Made by a program: the position numbers and the translations under genes. This document shows positions 44,392-52,753 of a DNA stretch of 64,000 bases, one piece after another; the stretch's first letter is position 1, and every line of letters begins with the position of its first letter. Where the stretch lies: contig CAXATH010000003.1 in assembly GCA_963972195.1 (NCBI GenBank), positions 124,001 to 188,000 of the forward strand. Reading direction: 5' to 3'. Origin of the DNA: Litorimonas sp963972195. Lineage in GTDB: Bacteria; Pseudomonadota; Alphaproteobacteria; Caulobacterales; Maricaulaceae. Below the pieces are notes generated by a model. That model saw only the letters and a list, made by a program, of their open reading frames with translations, made no database searches and had not been told where the DNA came from.

Positions 44392-44848
44392 ATGTAAGCT
44401 GCGCCGTCAGGTTCTGATTAACGCTCGTCGCAATGGACGCCCGGGTCAACACAGCGCCGTTTTTCACGATGACATCATTGAGCAAACCGTAAAGCGCCTG
44501 TGTGTCCTGCGTTTCAATCCAGACGGTCAGGCTTTCCCGTCCGTCAGGCTGAACGCGGGAGGGGTTAATCCCCCGGGCGCGAGCGGTTTCGATAAAGACG
44601 GCTTGGCTGAACGGACGCGTCACAGCGGCGCGGCCGCCCGACGAGAGAGTCGGAAGGGTGCGCGCGACCGTTGTGTAATCGCGCTCCGCCCTCAAAAGAT
44701 CTGCCCGCGCCTCGCTTTGCGCCGAAAAAACGGGGTTCAGAATAAATTGCCAGAAAATGACCAAGGTCACCAAGATGCCCATGACCGCCAGCAAAACCTG
44801 CTCGCGCGAATCTCGTTCCTGCCAGAATTGTTGAAAGCTCGAAAACAT
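44381..44848 (-). CDS. gspM: Type II secretion protein GspM
   Basis: A 155-residue inner-membrane protein: a short cytoplasmic N terminus (FSSFQQFWQERDSREQ), one helix (VLLAVMGILVTLVIFWQFIL), and a periplasmic ferredoxin-like part. It pairs with GspL to build the inner-membrane platform. Assigned by topology and by position at the end of the operon. The start touches the gspL stop by one base. Confidence 0.88.
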   Translation of the reverse strand: MFSSFQQFWQERDSREQVLLAVMGILVTLVIFWQFILNPVFSAQSEARADLLRAERDYTTVARTLPTLSSGGRAAVTRPFSQAVFIETARARGINPSRVQPDGRESLTVWIETQDTQALYGLLNDVIVKNGAVLTRASIATSVNQNLTAQLTFTL

Positions 44849-45945
44849 TAGCTCGCCCCCGCAATTCTCAAAACGGCTTCTCCGACAAAGCGCCCGCTTT
44901 GTTCGCGAACGCCGCCGGGGGTGAAGTCCCCTCCAGCCTCTTCCATGGCGATTTTAACCGCTTCGGCGCGCTCAAAGCTCGGATAGCTCAGGCGGAGTTG
45001 TAGCTCACTTCGGCTGTCCTGAAAGCTCAGGCGCTCAATGGCGACATCGTCAAATTCCGCGAGGGCGCGAAAGGCAATATCAGACAGCGCCAGAAATTGC
45101 GTCGGCGCGACATTGCCGGACCGCGCCGCCTGCGTCACGGCCACGGCCGGATTGTTCGGGGCGGGCTGGCCGGTCTGCTGGGTATAAAGGCGCGCCGTTT
45201 CCAACTGCACATTTTCGGCCTGTTTCTGAATTGAGCGGGCCTCCAGCATTTCAAAAACCAACACGGCCAGTCCCAGACAAGCCGCGAGCGCCCCGAGGCG
45301 CACCCCTCTTTTCAACGTCCCGCTGAGCGCCGAGCGAGGGGCGTAGGGCCCCTGCATCAAATTATTCGCCTGCGTCAGGCGCGCGCCAATCGCGGCCAAA
45401 ACCTGCGCGTGGTCTGCGGCGTTTACCGGGCCGTCATACCAGTCGATATCGAGCGTATGGCCCAGCGGCCCCGGAGACACCACGCGATCCGGCAAGGCGA
45501 GCGGAACAGAGTCCGCTTCAGTCAGGGCGTCATAATCCGTGAAGATAGACTGGACATTCAATCCGTTTTCCTGCGCCCAGTCCTGCGCCTCTTCCATGAG
45601 TGTTTTTGAAATCACGGTGGCGAGATTGACCGGGCTGTCTTCGATTAAGACCTCGTCCTGCATGGCTACGTGAAGCGTTTCAAATGGAACAGAGAGAGCA
45701 TCCTCAAGTGAAAAGAGAATAGCCTTTTCCCGCTCTCGCCGGCGCATTTTTGGAATATCATGAGCAAAAGTCTGCGCATTTTGGCCCGGCAGGATGAGAG
45801 CAACCGGGAGGTTCCTGCTTGCCAGCGCCTTGACCTCGTCCAAATGGGTCTGTCCTGTTTCGGCAATCTGTCCGTCCTGCCAATGCCCCCATAGAAGCGG
45901 CGCAGACTCTGTGCCCGGGAGCAATAATATCAAGCCATCTCGCAT
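44848..45945 (-). CDS. gspL: Type II secretion protein GspL
   Basis: A 365-residue platform protein. A cytoplasmic actin-like domain (about 1-230; starts RDGLILLLPGTESAPLLWG, with DYDALTEADSVPLALPDRV) is followed by one membrane helix (LAACLGLAVLVFEML) and a periplasmic ferredoxin-like domain. The cytoplasmic part recruits GspE, the periplasmic part meets GspM. Family membership is weak in sequence but firm by order, size and topology. Confidence 0.88.
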   Translation of the reverse strand: MRDGLILLLPGTESAPLLWGHWQDGQIAETGQTHLDEVKALASRNLPVALILPGQNAQTFAHDIPKMRRREREKAILFSLEDALSVPFETLHVAMQDEVLIEDSPVNLATVISKTLMEEAQDWAQENGLNVQSIFTDYDALTEADSVPLALPDRVVSPGPLGHTLDIDWYDGPVNAADHAQVLAAIGARLTQANNLMQGPYAPRSALSGTLKRGVRLGALAACLGLAVLVFEMLEARSIQKQAENVQLETARLYTQQTGQPAPNNPAVAVTQAARSGNVAPTQFLALSDIAFRALAEFDDVAIERLSFQDSRSELQLRLSYPSFERAEAVKIAMEEAGGDFTPGGVREQSGRFVGEAVLRIAGAS

Positions 45946-45948
45946 GGT

Positions 45949-46998
45949 CTATCGCCCTTCCGAAGCAGTGGCCGCGTCGTCGGGACGCAGATAAGGGCGG
46001 AAACTTTCATGGCCCCACCCGCGATATGTCAGAAGCGGTTGCCCGTTGTCTACCCCTGTAAAGTGAAAGCTGCGCGACCTTTGTGCTTTTCGGTAGTTCA
46101 GCTCCAGCTCAACCCAGAGGGATTTCGGCGCAAAAATTACGGAGTTTTGAAGCATTCCGACAATATTCGGCTCATCCTCACGCTGCGGCAGATCTTGTAG
46201 CAAAGGATTGGATATAAGCCTCTCCATGTCTAAATACCCTTGCTCGGGGCGGTCGGCGATAAGCTGCCTGGCCAGGCTTAGGCTGTCTGCCCCGCCAATT
46301 AATCCCGCCAGCAAAGGCGCCTGCCAAGGCTCAGCTAAATCAATATTGAATTTTGTTTCGATATAAGGCTCGCCGACACAAAGCCAGGGCCGAAGAGCCT
46401 CATATAGCTCAGGGGTCACACCTCTCACCGCGCGAATTTCCATGACCGACGCCAAAGGTGTGTTGGCCGGAAGAACGGGCGGCGTTCGGCGCAGGTAATC
46501 TCCGTCCTCCGCGCCGCCGGGCTGCGCCTGACTATCGGCGTCAACCCAATCTGTCAGGGTCGCTCTCAAACCTTCCGCCTGAAGGCGCGAAACGCCCAGT
46601 GCGTCCAGCGTATTGATAAATTGCTCTCCGGCGGCTTCGTTAGGTTGGCCTTGATTTGTGGTGAGACTTCCCAAATTGAAACAATGCGATCCGTCCCGGA
46701 CGGTCATTTGCATAACCCCATCGTCTATCGGCAGCAGGATCGGATTAATATTCGCCAGAACCTGATTCCGGCCCTCGGGCGGAACTGACTGCAACCGCTC
46801 GGCCAGAACATCCGCAACATAATCTTCGGCCCCGCGCACATACCAATCCGCTTGCGCGTAATCCGCGACATTGGCGGTGCGCTTTAAGGAAAGACGAATA
46901 TCGTCCATTAATGCAACCGTCAGAGCCGCCATAATCGCCATGACCAATAAGGTGGCGATCAAAACCGCACCGCGTTCTTTATCGAGCTCCGGCTTCAT
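45949..46998 (-). CDS. gspK: Type II secretion minor pseudopilin GspK
   Basis: A 349-residue minor pseudopilin. The leader is short (MKPELDKERG) and cleavage should fall before AVLIATLLVMAIMAALTVAL; the usual Glu at position 5 of the mature helix is absent, as is typical of GspK. The large alpha domain, with DWVDADSQAQPGGAEDGDYL, has the calcium-binding, acidic insert of this family. GspK caps the pseudopilus tip with GspI and GspJ. It overlaps gspJ by four bases. Confidence 0.9.
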   Translation of the reverse strand: MKPELDKERGAVLIATLLVMAIMAALTVALMDDIRLSLKRTANVADYAQADWYVRGAEDYVADVLAERLQSVPPEGRNQVLANINPILLPIDDGVMQMTVRDGSHCFNLGSLTTNQGQPNEAAGEQFINTLDALGVSRLQAEGLRATLTDWVDADSQAQPGGAEDGDYLRRTPPVLPANTPLASVMEIRAVRGVTPELYEALRPWLCVGEPYIETKFNIDLAEPWQAPLLAGLIGGADSLSLARQLIADRPEQGYLDMERLISNPLLQDLPQREDEPNIVGMLQNSVIFAPKSLWVELELNYRKAQRSRSFHFTGVDNGQPLLTYRGWGHESFRPYLRPDDAATASEGR

Positions 46999-47603
46999 CC
47001 GCGCAGCTCAAAAATATGTTCTGAAATGCTCTGTCTTTCATCCGTCAGGACAAAGCGGATCACGCCGGGCAGCGGAAAGGAGTCTCCTGCTTCCACCGGC
47101 ACGGCCAGACGCGTAACGGGAATAAGATCTTCAGATAAAAATTCGAGACGGGCGGAGAGTAGATTATCAAACAAAACGATTTCGCGGGGCTGGGTCGAGA
47201 CATCGGGATTGGCCGTCGGCCAGCTCTGGCGAATGAGTTTTCCTTCGCGAAAGAAATAAGCGACGCGTTCAGCGTCCCCGCGCGGCTCTAGCCCGCCCGG
47301 ATTCTCTCGGCCCAGACGCGTAAAATTAATTAGAGATTCGCCATCTGTGGTCAAAACATAAGGCTCGAAACTACCCAATATATCCCGGCGGGCCCGCAGA
47401 GAAATCCGTTCAAAATCGGTTCGCATTATGGCTCTCGCGGCCTGTAACTTATTAAGCTCTTCCGTGCCCTGATTAACCCGATCTCGTACAGCAATAGAGC
47501 TGCTCATCACGGTCATTGTGCCAGCCGAAATCAGTGAAAAGATAAAGAGACTCACGAGCATCTCGATGAGCGTAAAGCCGGCGTCGTTTCTTGGTCCCTT
47601 CAC
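46995..47603 (-). CDS. gspJ: Type II secretion minor pseudopilin GspJ
   Basis: A 202-residue prepilin-like protein. The N terminus MKGPRNDAGFTLIEMLVSLFIF contains the prepilin peptidase site G|FTLIE. GspJ contributes to the tip complex with GspI and GspK. Later blocks LNKLQAARAIMRTDFERIS and PLPGVIRFVLTDERQ fit the family. It overlaps gspI and gspK by four bases each. Confidence 0.92.
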   Translation of the reverse strand: MKGPRNDAGFTLIEMLVSLFIFSLISAGTMTVMSSSIAVRDRVNQGTEELNKLQAARAIMRTDFERISLRARRDILGSFEPYVLTTDGESLINFTRLGRENPGGLEPRGDAERVAYFFREGKLIRQSWPTANPDVSTQPREIVLFDNLLSARLEFLSEDLIPVTRLAVPVEAGDSFPLPGVIRFVLTDERQSISEHIFELRG

Positions 47604-47986
47604 GAGACTTCTCCGGTTACGAAAGCTCGGCGCTCGATGAGCACCTGCTCTGTTCGCGGAGATGACACGCTCACGACTAACTCAAAAAATTCGGGCACCT
47701 CGGTTTCAACCCGTTCGACGCGATACTCAAATCTTCTACCGCCTGATTGTTCTTCGCCGATGCGGGACTGTGCAAAAGGGTTTTCACTTTCAAGGCGCGC
47801 TAAAGCGAGCTGATTATCCGCAACAACAGAGGCGTAAGTTTTTTCTTCCAGCTGATTGAGAGCCGTAACGGTTTGGGTTCCCGCCCGCGTCAAGCCGAGA
47901 ATGGCAACGGAGAAAATAACAAGGCTCACCAGAACTTCGACCAAGGTGAAACCGGCGTCTTTCTGTTTCGTCAATTGAAGGGTCAT
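47600..47986 (-). CDS. gspI: Type II secretion minor pseudopilin GspI
   Basis: A 128-residue prepilin-like protein with the cleavage site in KDAGFTLVEVLVSLVIFSVA. LVADNQLALARLE-type helix is present as VVADNQLALARLE, diagnostic of GspI, and the protein ends in ERRAFVTGEVS. It initiates pseudopilus tip assembly with J and K. Four-base overlaps join it to gspH and gspJ. Confidence 0.93.
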   Translation of the reverse strand: MTLQLTKQKDAGFTLVEVLVSLVIFSVAILGLTRAGTQTVTALNQLEEKTYASVVADNQLALARLESENPFAQSRIGEEQSGGRRFEYRVERVETEVPEFFELVVSVSSPRTEQVLIERRAFVTGEVS

Positions 47987-48471
47987 TCCGTTTTGACCAG
48001 GGCGATACGGCCCTTGCCCTCTGAACGAAGTTCATAACGGGCATCAGGTCCGGACATGTCGAGGACAAACGGCGCGTTGAGGCCCGTGGGTTCAAAAATG
48101 ATTTGCGGGCTTATTTCATCGGGGAGCTCAATTTCTTGGCCCTCGCGTTGCAATTTTGGCTTAATGCGGTCCGGCCAGTTTTGCCCCCCTGCCGGAACGA
48201 ATTCTTCTCCGTCATAGGCATAAAAGGAAAACTGCTTTTCCGTGAGTCCAAAGCCGCGCACTTCGCCGCTGATGAGACCGTCCTGCACCATAGCATTTAA
48301 ATCGCGGGCAAGGCGTTCTGCCTCAATCTGGGTTTCGGATTTCGGGTTGGGAACGTTCATAATGACCACGCCCGAGAGGAGACCGATCAACACCAAAACG
48401 CAAAGCATTTCGATAAGCGTAAAGCCCGCCTCGGAGCGCTTCTTCAAATCATATGGTTTTGTTCGGAACAT
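47983..48471 (-). CDS. gspH: Type II secretion minor pseudopilin GspH
   Basis: A 162-residue prepilin-like protein. Leader and cleavage site: KKRSEAGFTLIEMLCVLVLI. The mature beta domain shows AERLARDLNAMVQDGLISGE, a GspH feature. It lies between gspG and gspI, as in other T2SS operons. The 12-base gap from gspG and overlap with gspI point to one transcript. Confidence 0.92.
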   Translation of the reverse strand: MFRTKPYDLKKRSEAGFTLIEMLCVLVLIGLLSGVVIMNVPNPKSETQIEAERLARDLNAMVQDGLISGEVRGFGLTEKQFSFYAYDGEEFVPAGGQNWPDRIKPKLQREGQEIELPDEISPQIIFEPTGLNAPFVLDMSGPDARYELRSEGKGRIALVKTE

Positions 48472-48482
48472 GCGTCCTTATT

Positions 48483-48941
48483 TTACGCCTCGTTCGTAAT
48501 ATCGGCCGCGGCGTCTTCTCCGCCGGGTTCGCCGTCAGAGCCGTAAGAGAAAATATCAACGACACTGTTTTCGCCTGGATAGCGGTATTGATATTCATTT
48601 CCCCACGGGTCCAGAGGCAAGGAGCGTATGTACCCTCCTTTTGGATATAAGGCTTCGTCAACACCCGCTGGAGCTTCAACCAACGCTTCCAATCCGGCGG
48701 ATTGTTCGGGGTAGTCATAATAATCGAGATAGTAGCGGTCCAAAGATTGCTGCAAAACGGCAATATCCGCCTTAGCCTTTTTGACCGAAGAGTCTCCGAT
48801 CAGCGGCAGAACATTGGCCACAACAACTGTCGTCAGAAGGCCGATAATGACCAATGTCACCAAAACCTCAACCAGTGTGAAACCCGCTTCTTTATCAGCT
48901 TCCTGTCTCTTCATTGTTGTTGTCTTATCAGTATCAGCCAT
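48483..48941 (-). CDS. gspG: Type II secretion major pseudopilin GspG
   Basis: A 152-residue major pseudopilin. A 19-residue leader with the cleavage site EAGFTLVEVLVTLVIIGL is followed by the family's QQSLDRYYLDYYDYPEQSAGLEAL, PKGGYIRSLPLDPWGNEYQYRYPG, DIFSYGSDGEPGGE, which cover calcium-binding and pilin-core residues. AGGAGG four bases ahead of ATG 48941 supports the start. It forms the pseudopilus shaft in the periplasm. Confidence 0.96.
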   Translation of the reverse strand: MADTDKTTTMKRQEADKEAGFTLVEVLVTLVIIGLLTTVVVANVLPLIGDSSVKKAKADIAVLQQSLDRYYLDYYDYPEQSAGLEALVEAPAGVDEALYPKGGYIRSLPLDPWGNEYQYRYPGENSVVDIFSYGSDGEPGGEDAAADITNEA

Positions 48942-48949
48942 GGGGCCTC

Positions 48950-50170
48950 CTAAAGAATGAATTGATTGAGCGTAAGGATCGGCAAAAATATCGCGGCGAT
49001 TATCAATAGCACTATACCCGCCAAGAATATGATGATGAGCGGCTCCAGCAAAGTCAAAAACACAGACGTCCGGGCTTCGAACTCACTTTCGAGGTAATCC
49101 GCGGAGCGCGAAAACATCTGCCCCGTGTCTCCGCTGGCTTCCCCGCCGGCAACCATTTGCGTCACAAGAGGCGGAAAAACTTTCGTTTTCTGTAAGGCCT
49201 GACTGAGCGCAGCGCCTTCTCGCACCCGCGTTGCTGCGCCGAGAACGGCTTCCCTCATGACGGAATTCTTAAGGGTATGACGGGAGGTTTCCAGCGCGTC
49301 GAGGGCGGGGGTACCGGCGCTAATTAATCCTGCCATCGTCCGTGAAAACCGCGCCGCATTCAAATCACGTATAATATTTCCGAGTAAGGGCGTTTTCAGC
49401 CGAACGCCGTCCCACCAATAACGGGCAGCGGGACGTTTGAGCAAAAGCCTAAACCCAAAATAAAGGGCCAGAAGCGCGCCGAATATCCAGAGTCCATAAG
49501 ATTTAAAGACTTCGGAGAACCAAATCGTAAACCGCGTGATGGGCGGGAGCTCTTGGCCGAAACTATCGAATTGCGCAACGACTTTAGGAACGACAAAAAC
49601 CATCAGAACCGCGATGACGCCAATGGCCACAACTGACAAGACGATAGGATAAACCGTGGCGCCGAGAATTTTTCGGCGGATCGCCTGAGCCGCTTCCAGA
49701 TCATCGGCCTGTCTCTCCAGCACTTGCGCCAATCGTCCCGAAGCCTCACCAGAAGCGATCATCGCGACATAAAGATCGTCGAAAGCTTGGGGCTGACTTT
49801 TCATGGCATCTGAGAGCTTGAGCCCTTCCATGACCTGCCCGCGAATGGAGAGCAGAACCCCGCGCATGGGCGAGCGCTCAAATTGCAAGGCGATGACCCG
49901 AAGCGCGTCTTCCACCGGGGTCGCCGCATTAATTAGAATGGCGAGCTGCCGGGTAGCGCGGGTCAAATCTTTTAATTTTATCCGCCCGGATAAAAAGGAA
50001 TGAGACGCCTCTGATGTTTTGGCGGTTTTCTTGCGGCTCCGGTTTAAATCCACCGGAATCAGGGCGCGAGCGCGAAGCATGTCGCGGGCATCGCGGGACG
50101 AGCTCGCCATCAGAGTGCCGCGCTGTTTCGCGCCTTTGGCATCTATCGCGGCATAATCAAAGGCTTCCAT
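48950..50170 (-). CDS. gspF: Type II secretion inner-membrane protein GspF
   Basis: A 406-residue polytopic protein of the T2SS inner-membrane platform. Two homologous T2SF domains flank the membrane segments: the N-terminal one with TRATRQLAILINAATPVEDALRV, and the second with RFSRTMAGLISAGTPALDAL. Three helices are visible, at about 175-200, 225-245 and 375-400. It helps couple GspE motion to pseudopilus growth. Gap to gspE is three bases. Confidence 0.95.
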   Translation of the reverse strand: MEAFDYAAIDAKGAKQRGTLMASSSRDARDMLRARALIPVDLNRSRKKTAKTSEASHSFLSGRIKLKDLTRATRQLAILINAATPVEDALRVIALQFERSPMRGVLLSIRGQVMEGLKLSDAMKSQPQAFDDLYVAMIASGEASGRLAQVLERQADDLEAAQAIRRKILGATVYPIVLSVVAIGVIAVLMVFVVPKVVAQFDSFGQELPPITRFTIWFSEVFKSYGLWIFGALLALYFGFRLLLKRPAARYWWDGVRLKTPLLGNIIRDLNAARFSRTMAGLISAGTPALDALETSRHTLKNSVMREAVLGAATRVREGAALSQALQKTKVFPPLVTQMVAGGEASGDTGQMFSRSADYLESEFEARTSVFLTLLEPLIIIFLAGIVLLIIAAIFLPILTLNQFIL

Positions 50171-50173
50171 GTT

Positions 50174-51667
50174 TTAGATGGCCTCGGCAGTGCTCGATTT
50201 GCAAACCCGAAGCACTTCTTCCGGAGAGGTCAGGCCGTCCACCACTGCCTGCGCCCCGCTTTGGAGGAGTGTCTGGCGGCTCCGGAAAGCATGCTTGGAC
50301 ATCTTGGATTCAGAGGAGCCGTCATGAATCATGGCGCGAAGCTTGTCATCCATCGTCACCATTTCATAGAGGCCCAAACGCCCCCGATAGCCAATATCCA
50401 AACATTCGCTACATCCCTTAGCGTGATAGAATGTCGTCGGTTCATTCGGCAAGCCAAGCTCGGAAAGCTCCGTCTCGCTAGCTTGATAAGGCATTTTACA
50501 ATTCGGGCAAAGCTCGCGCACCAATCGCTGAGCAACCAAAGCCGTGATAGTGCTCGCCAGAAGGAAGGGCTCGACGCCCATATCCCGCAAGCGGGCGATA
50601 GCGGCAATGGCGGAATTCGTATGGACCGTGGAAAGAACCAGGTGACCTGTCAAGGAGGCCTGCACCGCAATCTCTGCCGTTTCGGGATCCCGGATTTCCC
50701 CGACCATGACCACATCCGGGTCCTGACGGAGAATGGCGCGAAGCCCCGCCGCGAAGCTCATCCCGACTTGGCTGTTTACTTGTGTTTGGCCAATTCCGTC
50801 CAGCGCATATTCGACCGGATCTTCGACCGTCAACACATTGCGGGAGCCATCATTTAATTCTGACAAGGCCCCGTAAAGTGTGGTCGTTTTACCGGAACCG
50901 GTCGGCCCCGTGACGAGAACAATACCGTTGGGGCGGGCAAGCGCAGATTTAAAAGCCGCGAGCATGGGCGCGTTCATACCCAGCTCTGTCAGGGCCAGTC
51001 GCGAACTGTCCTTTTCCAAGATCCGCATCACCAGCCGTTCGCCGTGACGCGATGGCAGGGTCGACACGCGCACGTCAATCGCCCTTTGACCGAGATTAAG
51101 CGAAAACCGTCCATCCTGCGGGATACGCTTTTGCGCGATGTCCAGCTGCGCCATGACCTTTACCCGACTGACCAGAACAGGCGCGAGGCGCGCCGGGAGG
51201 CTCAGTTTTTCACTCAGCGTTCCATCAATCCGGAATCGTACGGAGAGGCGCTGCTCATAGGGTTCAATGTGAATATCAGAGGCGCGCGAGCGGATCGCCT
51301 CTTGCAGAACGCCGTTAATAAGCCGGATAACGGGCGCGTCATCAGAATTGTCCAATAGGTCAGAGGTCTTCGGAAGGCCATCTGCCAAAGCGTTCAAATC
51401 TTCGCCGGTTCCAATCGCATCTTCCGAGGCGCTGGACAGGTCATTTTGGGAATAAGTCTTGGACAGTTCCGTTTCAAAAATCGCGGGACTAACCTCTTGT
51501 TTCGGTAGCGCATGGCCCACAGCCCGGCGCGCCTCCAGCAATGCTGACAGGCTGACCTGCGGTCTATGAAGCAGGCTTACGCTGCCTTCCGCATCCGTGA
51601 TAATCAGCACGCCCTGCGTTCTGGCAAAGCTGTAATTGAGCTGAGGTGTCATGCGAGTGGCTTCCAT
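50174..51667 (-). CDS. gspE: Type II secretion ATPase GspE
   Basis: A 497-residue secretion ATPase. Walker A is LVTGPTGSGKTTTLYGAL; the Asp box RASDIHIEPYE, the His box (GHLVLSTVHTNSA) and Walker B block QDPDVVMVGEIRDPETAE are all present, and the zinc-binding CMetal-type site LCPNCK followed by CSECLDIGYRGRLGLYE has four cysteines. It drives pseudopilus assembly at the inner membrane. It is the first gene of the minus-strand operon gspEFGHIJKLM. An internal ATG 15 bases in (51652) could also be the start. Confidence 0.96.
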   Translation of the reverse strand: MEATRMTPQLNYSFARTQGVLIITDAEGSVSLLHRPQVSLSALLEARRAVGHALPKQEVSPAIFETELSKTYSQNDLSSASEDAIGTGEDLNALADGLPKTSDLLDNSDDAPVIRLINGVLQEAIRSRASDIHIEPYEQRLSVRFRIDGTLSEKLSLPARLAPVLVSRVKVMAQLDIAQKRIPQDGRFSLNLGQRAIDVRVSTLPSRHGERLVMRILEKDSSRLALTELGMNAPMLAAFKSALARPNGIVLVTGPTGSGKTTTLYGALSELNDGSRNVLTVEDPVEYALDGIGQTQVNSQVGMSFAAGLRAILRQDPDVVMVGEIRDPETAEIAVQASLTGHLVLSTVHTNSAIAAIARLRDMGVEPFLLASTITALVAQRLVRELCPNCKMPYQASETELSELGLPNEPTTFYHAKGCSECLDIGYRGRLGLYEMVTMDDKLRAMIHDGSSESKMSKHAFRSRQTLLQSGAQAVVDGLTSPEEVLRVCKSSTAEAI

Positions 51668-51794
51668 AATATTGATTTATAAACACCGATGTCGCGAAAA
51701 GCGATTTAAGTTTTCATTATATTTTATCTGTTTTGATTGACATGTCCTAGCGGCGCTTACGCCGTGCCGCTTCCCTCAGAATGCTCTGTAAAGA

Positions 51795-51833
51795 TTTATC
51801 GATAAACGAAAATAATTGTTGTTTTTCGATAAG
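51795..51833. promoter_or_regulatory. TCGATAA repeats ahead of the ABC transporter, candidate operator
   Basis: TTTATCGATAAA (51795-51806) is a perfect 12-bp palindrome. A half-conserved copy, TTTTTCGATAAG, follows at 51822-51833 with centres 27 bases apart. Both lie 45-83 bases upstream of the ABC ATPase start, within the AT-rich gspE/ABC divergent region 51668-51877, which contains no gene. Binding factor unknown. Confidence 0.4.
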
Positions 51834-51877
51834 ATTTCGCTAGGGTCTTGTAAAATCGACTTTCGAAGGGGTCTGTC

Positions 51878-52744
51878 ATGCTTTCCATCCAAAATATCCA
51901 TAAACGCTTTGGCGATGTCCATGCGCTGAATAATGTCAGTCTGGACCTTGAACCGGGGCTGTTTGGTCTTTTGGGCCCGAACGGGGCCGGTAAATCGACC
52001 TTAATGCGGACATTGGCGACCCTTCAAAAACCGGATGAGGGCACAATAACCTTTCAAGGCAAAAACATTGTTTCCGATCCGAATGCTATCCGCTCTGAGT
52101 TGGGATATTTGCCCCAGGATTTCGGCGTTTACCCCCGCATGAGCGCTTTGGCTCTTTTGGATCATATCGCGATCCTGAAAGGCGTAACAAATAAGAGCGA
52201 GCGGGATGACCAGATCATGTCTCTCCTCGAAAAGGTTAATCTCATCTCCCACCGCACCGCCTCGGTCGCGACCTATTCCGGGGGGATGCGTCAGCGATTT
52301 GGCGTAGCACAGGCTTTGCTCGGCAATCCGAGACTCCTTATCGTGGATGAGCCGACAGCCGGACTCGACCCCTTTGAGCGCCAACGTTTTCTGGACCTCC
52401 TCTCTGAATTTGGCCGGGAGAAAATTATTCTTCTGTCCACTCATATCGTCGAAGACGTCCGTGATATCTGCCCGGATATGGCGATTATGGGCAATGGCCA
52501 GATCGTCGTGCGCGGCGCGCCTGAAACCCTCATCGATCACATTCGCGGAAAGGTCTGGCGCAAATCCATCGACCGGGACGACCTGCCAACCGTTAAAGAG
52601 CAATATAAATTCCTCTCAAGCCGCCATTTAAAAGGCGGTATCCAGGCGTCTGTTCTGGCGGAAACATCCCCGGGGCCGGGCTTCGAACAAAAAGAAGAAT
52701 CGCTCGAAGATGCTTATTTCGCGCATTTAAACGGTCTGGTTTAG
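51878..52744 (+). CDS. ABC transporter ATP-binding protein
   Basis: A 288-residue ATPase. Walker A GPNGAGKSTL, Q-loop LPQDFG, signature YSGGMRQRFGVAQALL and Walker B LLIVDEPTAGLDP are complete, with switch-His STHIVEDV. The last 60 residues form a C-terminal extension seen in ABC-2-type subunits. It is the partner of the adjacent permease-aminopeptidase, nine bases downstream. The pair probably works as one machine at the inner membrane. Upstream palindromes (51795-51833) may control expression. Confidence 0.94.
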   Translation: MLSIQNIHKRFGDVHALNNVSLDLEPGLFGLLGPNGAGKSTLMRTLATLQKPDEGTITFQGKNIVSDPNAIRSELGYLPQDFGVYPRMSALALLDHIAILKGVTNKSERDDQIMSLLEKVNLISHRTASVATYSGGMRQRFGVAQALLGNPRLLIVDEPTAGLDPFERQRFLDLLSEFGREKIILLSTHIVEDVRDICPDMAIMGNGQIVVRGAPETLIDHIRGKVWRKSIDRDDLPTVKEQYKFLSSRHLKGGIQASVLAETSPGPGFEQKEESLEDAYFAHLNGLV

Positions 52745-52753
52745 GGGCGGCTC

